From Clostridia bacterium (GTDB taxonomy: Bacteria > Bacillota > Clostridia > Oscillospirales > CAG-272), in assembly GCA_017461825.1 (NCBI GenBank), contig JAFTXB010000280.1, forward strand, positions 1-12,498: 12,498 nt of DNA, read 5' to 3'. Both the position numbers and the translations under genes were made by a program. How positions within the stretch are numbered: the first letter of the stretch is position 1; each line of letters begins with the position of its first letter. Of the stretch, positions 1 through 5,306 are shown piece by piece. The notes below the pieces were generated by a model. The model did no database searches. It saw only the letters and a list, made by a program, of their open reading frames with translations, and was not told the DNA's origin.

Positions 1-1
1 A

Positions 2-445
2 GCACCATTTCAAATACTTGCAATCCCATATAAATATGAAAACGGAATGCCTATATATTGTGTTTTACATCGCTCGGATTATGATCAATGGCAATTTATT
101 GCCGGTGGCGGCGAAGATAAAGAAACTCCCGAAGATGCGGCAAAAAGAGAAATAATGGAAGAGGGCGGTATAGCTATAGATAATATTATTTCATTAAAGT
201 CAATGTGCCACATTCCCGTTGAAATATTCCCTCGCAGACACCTTTATGGTTGGTCTGATGATATGTATGTCATTCCCGAATATTCATTCGGCTTTGAATG
301 TAACGCCGAGCTTGTTTTATCACATGAACATACAGAACTTGTTTGGCTCCCATACAAAGAAGCAAGAGAAAGATTGCAATGGGATTCCAACAAGACTGCT
401 TTATATGAATTGAATTGCATATTATCAAAACAACACGATAAATAA
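2..445 (+). CDS. NUDIX hydrolase, 5'-truncated by the window edge
   Basis: A NUDIX pyrophosphohydrolase, cutting nucleoside-diphosphate-linked substrates (X-O-PO2-O-PO3) in the cytoplasm. The frame is open to the window edge and reads APFQILAIPYKYENG before the first internal ATG at 47. That stretch is the usual first beta strand of such proteins, so the true start lies upstream and this entry is partial (147 residues seen). Counting from the ATG at 47, residues 20-42 form a perfect NUDIX box: G20, E26, then REIMEEGGI at 34-42 (GX5EX7REUXEEXGU). The C-terminal half has an aromatic-rich segment and ends WDSNKTALYELN, as in small clostridial NUDIX proteins often labelled dATP or dihydroneopterin-triphosphate pyrophosphatase. 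The exact substrate cannot be read from sequence. The gene is more AT-rich than the genes at 910-2000. It has no visible co-transcribed partner within the window. Confidence 0.9.
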   Translation, partial: APFQILAIPYKYENGMPIYCVLHRSDYDQWQFIAGGGEDKETPEDAAKREIMEEGGIAIDNIISLKSMCHIPVEIFPRRHLYGWSDDMYVIPEYSFGFECNAELVLSHEHTELVWLPYKEARERLQWDSNKTALYELNCILSKQHDK

Positions 446-459
446 TCGGTTTAGGCTAA

Positions 460-482
460 GCCTCCCTTTACACAAGGGAGCC
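460..482. repeat. Hairpin resembling a single terminal repeat of the 11240-11394 element
   Basis: CTCCCTT (462-468) and AAGGGAG (474-480) form a 7-base-pair stem around the loop TACAC. Read on the minus strand, the segment resembles the terminal inverted repeats of the element at 11240-11394 (GCnTCCC...TGTGtAA..GGGA). No second end is evident nearby, so this may be a decayed or solo end. It lies 15 bases after the NUDIX stop codon. No U-tract follows, so a terminator role is weak. Confidence 0.5.
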
Positions 483-586
483 TATGGTTGCGTTCGTATA
501 TTTTCAGGGGTATGGGCTCGCCCTGTGCATTTGTAAAACAAAGGCGAACCCGACGATAAAATAAAAGATAAAAATTGGAGGTTATT

Positions 587-790
587 ATGCGAAAGTGTAT
601 TAGATGCAATATTGCAATGATTGAAAATTGTGGTATTAAAGTAAAAGGTGCAGCCTATGGTTTGGTGTTGACAGATGATGAAAATAAATGGTGGGGTGGA
701 AGAATGGAGCAACCTAAAGTGGCTATCTGCCCCAAATGTGGAGAGGTATCCATTTATTTGGAGAATGTAGAAAAATTAAAAAACAGATAA
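587..790 (+). CDS. Small zinc-ribbon protein
   Basis: A 67-residue protein with two Cys pairs, CIRC near residues 3-6 and CPKCG in the C-terminal third, about 40 residues apart. This is the layout of a treble-clef or zinc-ribbon fold binding one zinc ion. The start is the ATG at 587, preceded by a good ribosome binding site (TTGGAGG, 575-581). An in-frame TTG at 575 lies inside that site and is not the start. The segment between the Cys pairs (GAAYGLVLTDDENKWWGG) is rich in aromatic and polar residues. Similar small proteins in Bacillota are annotated as nucleic-acid-binding or hypothetical. No partner gene is adjacent, and a hairpin terminator follows at 838-873. The function is unknown; metal binding is the only safe inference. 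Confidence 0.75.
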   Translation: MRKCIRCNIAMIENCGIKVKGAAYGLVLTDDENKWWGGRMEQPKVAICPKCGEVSIYLENVEKLKNR

Positions 791-837
791 CGATTTTTAG
801 AGAAAAAACAACGATAATTTCCAATTCATCGAATAGC

Positions 838-873
838 AACCCCCGACAGACCGTCAAAAATCTGTCGGGGGTT
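838..873. terminator. Bidirectional hairpin terminator between convergent genes
   Basis: AACCCCCGACAGA (838-850) pairs perfectly over 13 bases with TCTGTCGGGGGTT (861-873) around a 10-base loop. It lies between the plus-strand zinc-ribbon gene (ends 790) and the minus-strand DUF1934 gene (ends 910), so it can serve both. The T-tract is short: TTT on the plus strand and TTG on the minus. The strong GC stem and the convergent placement carry the call. Confidence 0.75.
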
Positions 874-909
874 TCACATTCTTATAAGAAGCCGCCGTTT
901 GCCGTGCGG

Positions 910-1434
910 TTACAGCTCGGAAAGCAGGTTTTTCACGGGCTTTACCGAGATCTCCATGCTGCAATGCTCGCTTTGCGTTCCTTGAAAGGAAAGGATATAT
1001 TCCAGCGAGAGCGTGCCTGCGGTCAAAAGCTTGTTTTCAATGTGCAGGGTATGCGTGCAGAGATCAAACGAGGAAAAGGGCGTTTCGTAGACGTTGGAAT
1101 ATCGTTTTCCCGCTTCAAACACGAGCGCCGAACGCACAGGACCCGTGCGCATCATTGAGATCAAACCGGGAGCCGAGCGGTCAAAGCCGATGGTGGTCAC
1201 AGAGCCCGCCATGCCGCTCATTTCGCTTTCCTCATACATCAATTCCACGCGGTGCTCGTCGGTCACAAGCAAGCCTTCGGTCAAAAGCTCGGTCGGCTCG
1301 GGCATTTCTCCGTCCTCGGACGGCTCAAACCGACACTCGTCGGGGTCAAATTCGTCGGTCTCTTCCTCCCAAAACGGCTCGGTCAGCTGGAGACACGCCG
1401 ATTTGATTCGGATCATCACCTTGCGCTTTGTCAT
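910..1434 (-). CDS. DUF1934 (YwiB-like) beta-barrel protein
   Basis: A 174-residue cytoplasmic protein of the DUF1934 family (Bacillus YwiB; a calycin-like beta barrel of unknown role). The recognisable core is LLTEGLLV (51-58), LMYEESEMSGMAGSVTTIGF (65-84), LVFEAGKRYSNVYETPF (104-120) and a C-terminal LSLEYILSFQG strand pair. This matches the family pattern of YEESELTGMEGT...T, a VFE.GKR motif and YETPYG. The N-terminal region (23-48) carries an unusually acidic stretch (EEETDEFDPDE and EPSEDGEMPE) that lengthens the protein relative to the roughly 140-150 residues I associate with the family. The start ATG overlaps the stop of the upstream NUDIX gene (ATGA, 1431-1434), and GGGAGGG lies just upstream, so the two are translationally coupled. 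The family's function is unknown. Confidence 0.88.
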   Translation of the reverse strand: MTKRKVMIRIKSACLQLTEPFWEEETDEFDPDECRFEPSEDGEMPEPTELLTEGLLVTDEHRVELMYEESEMSGMAGSVTTIGFDRSAPGLISMMRTGPVRSALVFEAGKRYSNVYETPFSSFDLCTHTLHIENKLLTAGTLSLEYILSFQGTQSEHCSMEISVKPVKNLLSEL

Positions 1435-1997
1435 GCCAAGCCCTCCCGTCTGCGGCGCAGGATCTCGGCGGTTTTCAGGATCGCCACCTGCGTTTTGCCG
1501 TCGGTGATCTCACCCGCAAGCACTTGGTCTACAAGCTCGGACAGCGGCACGCGGACGATCTCCAAAAATTCATCGTCGTCGGGGTCGCACTCGCCAAAGG
1601 TCAGCCCCTCGGCAAGATAGAGGTCGATCTTTTCATCCAAGATCGCGGGCGTGGAGCGGAACAGCCCAAGATAGGTCAGCTTTTCACACACAGCCCCCGT
1701 CTCCTCACGTAGCTCGCGCAGAGCGGCTTCAACGTGATCTTCATCGCTGCTGTCCAGCTTTCCCGCAGGGATCTCTGTCATCACAACGCGGTGTGCATAG
1801 CGGTATTGGCGCACGCAGATCACCTCTTCCTTGTCGGTGAGAGGCAGAACGGCAACGGCACCGATGTGCTTGACATATTCACGTACCCCCTCGGCACCGT
1901 TGGGGAGTGAGATGCGGTCAACGTACAAATGCACCACCTTGCCGTCGTAGATCAGCTTGGAGTCAAGGCAGTGCTCAATCAATTTTTCATCATTCAT
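1431..1997 (-). CDS. nudF: NUDIX hydrolase, ADP-ribose pyrophosphatase type
   Basis: A 188-residue cytoplasmic NUDIX enzyme of the NudF/ADP-ribose diphosphatase type, expected to split ADP-ribose into AMP and ribose 5-phosphate. Family landmarks are IGAVAVLPL (45-53), VICVRQYRYA (59-68), IPAGK (76-80), the NUDIX box G79 to A102 with RELREETGA (94-102), and FRSTPAILDEKIDLYLAEGL (113-132). The loop between the box Gly and the first conserved Glu has six residues instead of five (G79 to E86), a one-residue expansion. The start at 1997 is preferred over the ATG at 2015 because AAAGGAACC sits about 8 bases upstream and the longer form would place the Shine-Dalgarno inside the gene. It is first in an operon with the DUF1934 gene, driven by the promoter at 2036-2064. 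Confidence 0.92.
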   Translation of the reverse strand: MNDEKLIEHCLDSKLIYDGKVVHLYVDRISLPNGAEGVREYVKHIGAVAVLPLTDKEEVICVRQYRYAHRVVMTEIPAGKLDSSDEDHVEAALRELREETGAVCEKLTYLGLFRSTPAILDEKIDLYLAEGLTFGECDPDDDEFLEIVRVPLSELVDQVLAGEITDGKTQVAILKTAEILRRRREGLA

Positions 1998-2016
1998 GGT
2001 CAGGGTTCCTTTCAAA

Positions 2017-2032
2017 GGAAATCGTCATTTCC
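2017..2032. promoter_or_regulatory. Small perfect inverted repeat in the NUDIX operon leader
   Basis: GGAAAT and ATTTCC flank CGTC, giving a 6-base-pair palindrome. It lies between the -10 box (2036-2041) and the ribosome binding site, covering the expected transcription start. It could be an operator half-site pair or a weak 5' hairpin; no regulator can be named. Confidence 0.35.
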
Positions 2033-2035
2033 TAT

Positions 2036-2064
2036 ATTATACATCTTTTCAAGCCTTTTGTAAA
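2036..2064 (-). promoter_or_regulatory. Sigma-A promoter of the NUDIX-DUF1934 operon
   Basis: Read on the minus strand: TTTACA (2064-2059), a 17-base spacer, then TATAAT (2041-2036). The -35 box matches consensus at 5 of 6 positions and the -10 box at 6 of 6. The start codon at 1997 lies about 39 bases downstream, leaving a short leader. Confidence 0.8.
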
Positions 2065-2140
2065 GAAGGTCTTGCAAAAAAGATAATTTTCTTTTTGGCG
2101 GCTTTTGTTTTCAGATATCTTTTGGAAATAGATTCATTCG

Positions 2141-2173
2141 ACAAATAATTTTGCAATCGCTAAAATAATTTGT
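2141..2173. promoter_or_regulatory. Imperfect inverted repeat, probable operator of the regulator-kinase module
   Basis: ACAAATAATTTT (2141-2152) and AAAATAATTTGT (2162-2173) form an inverted repeat with 11 of 12 bases matching across a 9-base spacer (GCAATCGCT). The right arm shares its last T with the first base of the -35 box TTGACA. A site here would let a dimeric HTH protein such as the product of 2242-2475 block or modulate its own promoter, as HipB-type antitoxins do. Autoregulation is inferred, not shown. Confidence 0.5.
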
Positions 2174-2201
2174 TGACATCAGTGCCGTTGCGTGGTATAA
2201 T
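2173..2201 (+). promoter_or_regulatory. Consensus sigma-A promoter of the regulator-kinase module
   Basis: TTGACA (2173-2178), a spacer of exactly 17 bases, and TATAAT (2196-2201). Both hexamers match consensus perfectly. The expected transcript start is near 2208 and the first gene starts at 2242. Such strength suggests the promoter is normally held down by a repressor. Confidence 0.9.
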
Positions 2202-2241
2202 ATAAGCATAGCAGAATGAAAATATGATTTTGAGGTGTAAG

Positions 2242-2475
2242 ATGGCAGTAAGCTATAAAAGACTTTGGAAATTGTTGATCGATAAGGATATGAAAAAGAA
2301 AGACCTTGCACGGCTTGCGGGGGTCAGCAATTTTACAATCAGCAAGATGGGCGCCGGAAATAATGTTACGGTAGAGGTGTTGGGTAAAATATGCGGAGCC
2401 TTGAACTGTACCCTCGATGATATTATGGAATTTATCCCCGATGAGGAGAGCCGGGAGGAGGCACAGAATGGATAA
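2242..2475 (+). CDS. XRE/Cro-CI-type HTH regulator, putative antitoxin
   Basis: A 77-residue protein that is essentially one Cro/CI helix-turn-helix domain of the HTH_26 type: MAVSYKRLWKLLIDKDMKKK opens helix 1, DLARLAGVSNFTISKM (21-36) is the HTH pair, and VLGKICGALNCTLDDIMEFIP (47-66) is the closing helical part. A short acidic tail (DEESREEAQNG) follows. The start at 2242 is chosen over an in-frame ATG at 2224 because TGAGGTG (2231-2237) precedes it and MAVSYK is the family's usual beginning. The downstream kinase gene begins inside its last codons (8-base overlap), the gene order typical of hipB-hipA. It likely binds the inverted repeat at 2141-2173 and may neutralise the kinase, although HTH_26 proteins also serve as general phage or plasmid regulators. 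Confidence 0.9.
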   Translation: MAVSYKRLWKLLIDKDMKKKDLARLAGVSNFTISKMGAGNNVTVEVLGKICGALNCTLDDIMEFIPDEESREEAQNG

Positions 2476-3517
2476 GAGAGATTACGAAATATTCAGCGGA
2501 GAAACGCTTGTTGCCGTTTGGGAAAACAACAGACTTCGCGTTGTAAATGAGACGTTGCTGCCTCTCTATCTCCGTAAAATTCAAAACGCCGATCTGTGGC
2601 TTGAGACGCGCGCTATTGACGGTCACCGCGCCAATTCGCGGCTTTTGAAGAAAGCGCTTCGTTTGGTCGAAAGGGATGATGTGTCAACGGTTTTGCACGT
2701 GAACGGCGCGACGATAACAGATAATTATTGGATACGCGGGATCGGCTCCGATCTGACCTATGATGATGTCAGATTTTCCGATGACTATTTTTCCAATCTG
2801 GCTTTGAAGGGGGCGTACGATAGCTTTAACCGTGCGGCAAACAGCAAACGCTCCAAAACGCCCGAGCTTACCAATGTCGGAAGCTTTGAAAAATGTTGGA
2901 AGCTTCGGAATGGGAAATGGTGGATGTATAAAAGAGCGACACATAACGAGCTCTTCTCCGAGCTGTTTGTATATGAGCTTGGCAAAGCATTGGATATGAA
3001 CATGGCAGTCTATGAACGCGGCGAAGGGTGTATCAAATCGCTCGATTTTACCGATGCGGCTTCTGTCAATTTTGAACCTGCATCCACCTTTATGGGTGAC
3101 AATGAAGACTATTCGGATGTGATCCGGGCACTCAATAGGCTTTGCCCTACGGCAATTTCCAATTATGTCAAAATGATCTTTATGGATACGGTCTGCGCAA
3201 ATCCGGATCGGCATACAAACAATTTTGGACTGTTGCGAGATACCAAAACGGGAGAGATGATCGGCTTTGCGCCAAACTATGACAATAATATGGCTTTGAT
3301 CTCTCGCGGATATCCGTCAAAGCCCGGAGCGAAGGATATCCTGATCTCGCTTTTTAATGACTTGATGGAAGAGTATCCCATGTATGCATCTGATATTCCC
3401 GAGCTGACCGAATCCACCGTGAGAGAAGTGGTAAGTAAGGTGAATATGAAGGTGAGAACACAAACGATCATCGATCTGGTGATGGGCAGATATCGGTTGC
3501 TCTATAAAAAGTTTTAA
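2468..3517 (+). CDS. HipA-like serine/threonine kinase, putative toxin
   Basis: A 349-residue protein whose C-terminal two thirds carry the HipA kinase signature: a glycine-loop equivalent TNVGSFEKCW (135-144), the probable ATP-contacting Lys155 in KWWMYKR, the catalytic loop NPDRHTNN (245-252; D247 as base and N252 as metal ligand, like D309 and N314 of E. coli HipA), and a DFG-like YDNN with D272. HipA toxins phosphorylate targets such as aminoacyl-tRNA synthetases and induce dormancy; the target here is unknown. Residues 1-125 do not resemble the usual HipA N-terminal subdomain; they include KALRLVERDD and DNYWIRGIGSDLTYDDV (86-102). The length is below E. coli HipA (440) and close to short HipA-like kinases such as HipT or CtkA. 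The start at 2468 follows GGGAGGAG and overlaps the regulator gene by 8 bases. It could instead be a phage or ICE accessory kinase. Confidence 0.85.
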   Translation: MDKRDYEIFSGETLVAVWENNRLRVVNETLLPLYLRKIQNADLWLETRAIDGHRANSRLLKKALRLVERDDVSTVLHVNGATITDNYWIRGIGSDLTYDDVRFSDDYFSNLALKGAYDSFNRAANSKRSKTPELTNVGSFEKCWKLRNGKWWMYKRATHNELFSELFVYELGKALDMNMAVYERGEGCIKSLDFTDAASVNFEPASTFMGDNEDYSDVIRALNRLCPTAISNYVKMIFMDTVCANPDRHTNNFGLLRDTKTGEMIGFAPNYDNNMALISRGYPSKPGAKDILISLFNDLMEEYPMYASDIPELTESTVREVVSKVNMKVRTQTIIDLVMGRYRLLYKKF

Positions 3518-3595
3518 GTTTTTGAAAGGTGTCGGACGTGTATTTGCGCTGCAAAACAACGCACAAGCTTTCCGCATTACGCTAAACCATTTTTG

Positions 3596-3638
3596 TAAAA
3601 GTTCTTGGAGGTGTCGGAACCTTCTTTCAAGAAGGTTC
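3596..3638 (+). repeat. Hairpin repeat, left copy flanking tcdA
   Basis: GTTCTTGGAGGTGTCG is followed by GAACCTTCTT (3617-3626) and its complement AAGAAGGTTC (3629-3638). The inverted relative lies at 4385-4438, on the far side of tcdA, with the same order of a GTTYTTGGAG tag followed by a GAACCTT palindrome. No T-tract follows on either strand, so this is more likely a dispersed repeat than a terminator. The rest of the gap 3518-3650 holds nothing I recognise. Confidence 0.6.
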
Positions 3639-3650
3639 TGACGAAAAAAT

Positions 3651-4358
3651 ATGACGTACAAAGAAGAAAACAGCCGCACCGAGATGTTGCTTGGGGCGGA
3701 GGGAGTGAAAAAATTAGAATGCGCGCACGTGGCGGTTTTTGGCGTTGGCGGCGTTGGCGGATACGCTTGCGAGGCGTTGGCTCGCGCGGGCGTGGGAGCG
3801 ATCGACCTGTTTGACAGCGACACGGTGTCGCGCTCGAACATCAACCGCCAGATCGTGGCGTTGCAGTCCACGGTAGGAAGGGCAAAGGTCGAGGTCATGC
3901 GCGAGCGGATCGCGGACATCAACCCCGATTGCCGCGTGACAGCGTATCAGACCTTTTATTTGCCCGAGAATGCCGACGACTATCCGCTTGACGGGTACGA
4001 TTATATCATCGACGCCATCGACACGGTAAAGGCAAAGGTCGAGCTTGCCGTAAGAGCCAACCGTGCGGGGGTCAGGCTGATCTCCGCCATGGGTGCGGGT
4101 AACAAGCTTGATCCCACGCGGTTTGCCGTGAAAGATCTGTTCAAAACCGAAGGCTGCCCTTTGGCGCGCGTTATGCGGCACGAGTTGAGAAAACGCGATA
4201 TCAAACAACTTAAGGTCGTTTTTTCCGACGAGCCGCCGAAAAAAAGTGAGACGGGAACGGCAGAACGTAGCCCCGGCTCGGTTTCGTTCGTCCCGTCGGT
4301 CGCAGGACTCATCCTTGCGGGCGAGGTCGTGCGAGAGCTGTGTGAGTGTGATTGTTGA
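3651..4358 (+). CDS. tcdA: tRNA threonylcarbamoyladenosine dehydratase (ThiF/E1-like)
   Basis: A 235-residue ThiF/UBA-fold enzyme of the TcdA (CsdL/YgdL) type, which uses ATP to cyclise t6A at tRNA position 37 to ct6A. Seen: SRTEMLLGAEGVKKL (8-22), the nucleotide loop GVGGVGG (31-37), the acidic strand end and NINRQ segment (DSDTVSRSNINRQ, 55-67), DAIDTVKAK (121-129), SAMGAGNKLDPTR (145-157), and GCPLARVMRHELRKR (168-182), all characteristic of this subgroup rather than of ThiF or MoeB. The length is normal for the family. An in-frame TGA at 3639-3641 excludes an earlier start. The ribosome binding site is poor, since the only purine-rich GAAGG lies inside the hairpin 13 bases upstream, so translation may be modest or structure-sensitive. 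The gene stands alone between two inverted hairpin repeats. Confidence 0.93.
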   Translation: MTYKEENSRTEMLLGAEGVKKLECAHVAVFGVGGVGGYACEALARAGVGAIDLFDSDTVSRSNINRQIVALQSTVGRAKVEVMRERIADINPDCRVTAYQTFYLPENADDYPLDGYDYIIDAIDTVKAKVELAVRANRAGVRLISAMGAGNKLDPTRFAVKDLFKTEGCPLARVMRHELRKRDIKQLKVVFSDEPPKKSETGTAERSPGSVSFVPSVAGLILAGEVVRELCECDC

Positions 4359-4361
4359 ATA

Positions 4362-4438
4362 TTGGGGCGCTGCCCCAAACCCCGCTTAAGAACCTTTTTG
4401 AAAAAAGGTTCTTAAGGATCTCCAAAAACTTTCAAAGA
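4362..4438. repeat. Compound hairpin repeat, right copy flanking tcdA
   Basis: Two palindromes lie just after the tcdA stop. The first is TTGGGGC (4362-4368) with GCCCCAA (4372-4378). The second is CTTAAGAACCTTTTT (4385-4399) with its perfect complement at 4402-4416. The following GATCTCCAAAAACTTTC is the complement of the GTTYTTGGAG tag seen at 3600-3610. Together this is an inverted relative of the left copy. The stems may end the tcdA transcript, but no T-tract follows the second one. Confidence 0.6.
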
Positions 4439-4450
4439 AAGTAGTCTTTT

Positions 4451-4471
4451 AGCCGATTGTAAAAGTAAAAA
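4451..4471 (-). repeat. Short dispersed repeat, copy 1
   Basis: Read on the minus strand, this 21-base segment contains ACTTTTACAATCGGCT and matches the segment at 11457-11477 at 20 of 21 positions. A third, shorter match (ACTTTTACAATCAGC) overlaps the -35 box and spacer of the AraC promoter. It lies between the hairpin repeat and the phosphoesterase ribosome binding site. Confidence 0.5.
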
Positions 4472-4496
4472 GAGATCTTTGGAAAGGAGGTATTTC

Positions 4497-5306
4497 ATGA
4501 AATATTATGTTGTATCGGATGTACACGGATTCTATACACCCCTGCGGCGGGCACTTGCCGAAAAGGGCTTTTTCGACGGTGCGGAGCCCAAAAAGCTGAT
4601 CGTGTGCGGTGATCTGTTCGACCGCGGCGGTGAGGCTGTGGAGCTGCAAGCCTTTATGACGGAGCTCTTGCGAAAGGACGAGTTGATCTATATTCTGGGA
4701 AACCACGAGGATCTTATGCCGCGCATGTTGCATGATATCGTGTCGCGCAACGTCTTTCCAATGGATCTCGCCATGGGGGCGTCCTATCACACGAGAAACG
4801 GAACGTGGTCTACAGCCCTGCAACTGTCGGGACTTGACGAGGCATATGCGGTCGATCACCCATTTGAATTGGTCACGGGAGTCAAGAATTCGGATTTTTA
4901 CAGCGTTCTGCTCCGCCGTGCCGTCGATTATTACGAGACCGACCGCTATGTTTTTGTGCATGGATATCTTCCCTGTACCCAGCGTACCGGCTTTCCGAGC
5001 GGCTATACATACGATCCGAATTGGCGAGCGGCTTCGGTGTACGAATGGGAGCGCGCCAGATGGTACAATGGCATGGATATGGCGTGGAAATACGGCATCC
5101 GTGAACCGAATAAAACGGTCGTTTGCGGGCATTGGCACGCATCGTACGGACACTTTAAAATTGACGGAAAGGGCGACGGCGAGTTTGGCCCCCGCTCGAT
5201 CCATACCCCCTATTCGAGAGAGGGCTTGCTTGCCATTGATGCCTGCACCGCGTACAGCGGACAGATCAACTGTGTAGTGCTTGATGATGAAAGGACAGGA
5301 ATATGA
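4497..5306 (+). CDS. Calcineurin-like metallophosphoesterase
   Basis: A 269-residue cytoplasmic phosphoesterase with all motifs of the binuclear-metal fold in order: SDVHG (7-11), GDLFDRGG (38-45), GNHED (68-72), VHG (154-156) and GHWHASYG (211-218), where histidines and aspartates bind two metal ions. The layout resembles PPP-type bacterial phosphatases (PrpA, ApaH and Shewanella-like groups), which act on phosphoproteins or dinucleoside polyphosphates. The substrate cannot be chosen from sequence. The start at 4497 follows an excellent AAGGAGG (4484-4490) at 6 bases' spacing. The stop overlaps the next gene's start (ATGA, 5303-5306), so it is translationally coupled to a putative exported protein. 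No promoter was convincingly found in the repeat-rich gap upstream. Confidence 0.9.
   Translation: MKYYVVSDVHGFYTPLRRALAEKGFFDGAEPKKLIVCGDLFDRGGEAVELQAFMTELLRKDELIYILGNHEDLMPRMLHDIVSRNVFPMDLAMGASYHTRNGTWSTALQLSGLDEAYAVDHPFELVTGVKNSDFYSVLLRRAVDYYETDRYVFVHGYLPCTQRTGFPSGYTYDPNWRAASVYEWERARWYNGMDMAWKYGIREPNKTVVCGHWHASYGHFKIDGKGDGEFGPRSIHTPYSREGLLAIDACTAYSGQINCVVLDDERTGI

Noticed and set aside
736..1158. Plus-strand open frame running across the zinc-ribbon gene end and the terminator
   Set aside because: It crosses a strong terminator hairpin, overlaps the DUF1934 gene in antisense and has low-complexity basic composition.
3596..3650. The 3617-3638 hairpin as a terminator for the HipA-like gene
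   Set aside because: No T-tract follows on the plus strand, and the sequence recurs as an inverted copy after tcdA, so a dispersed repeat explains it better.
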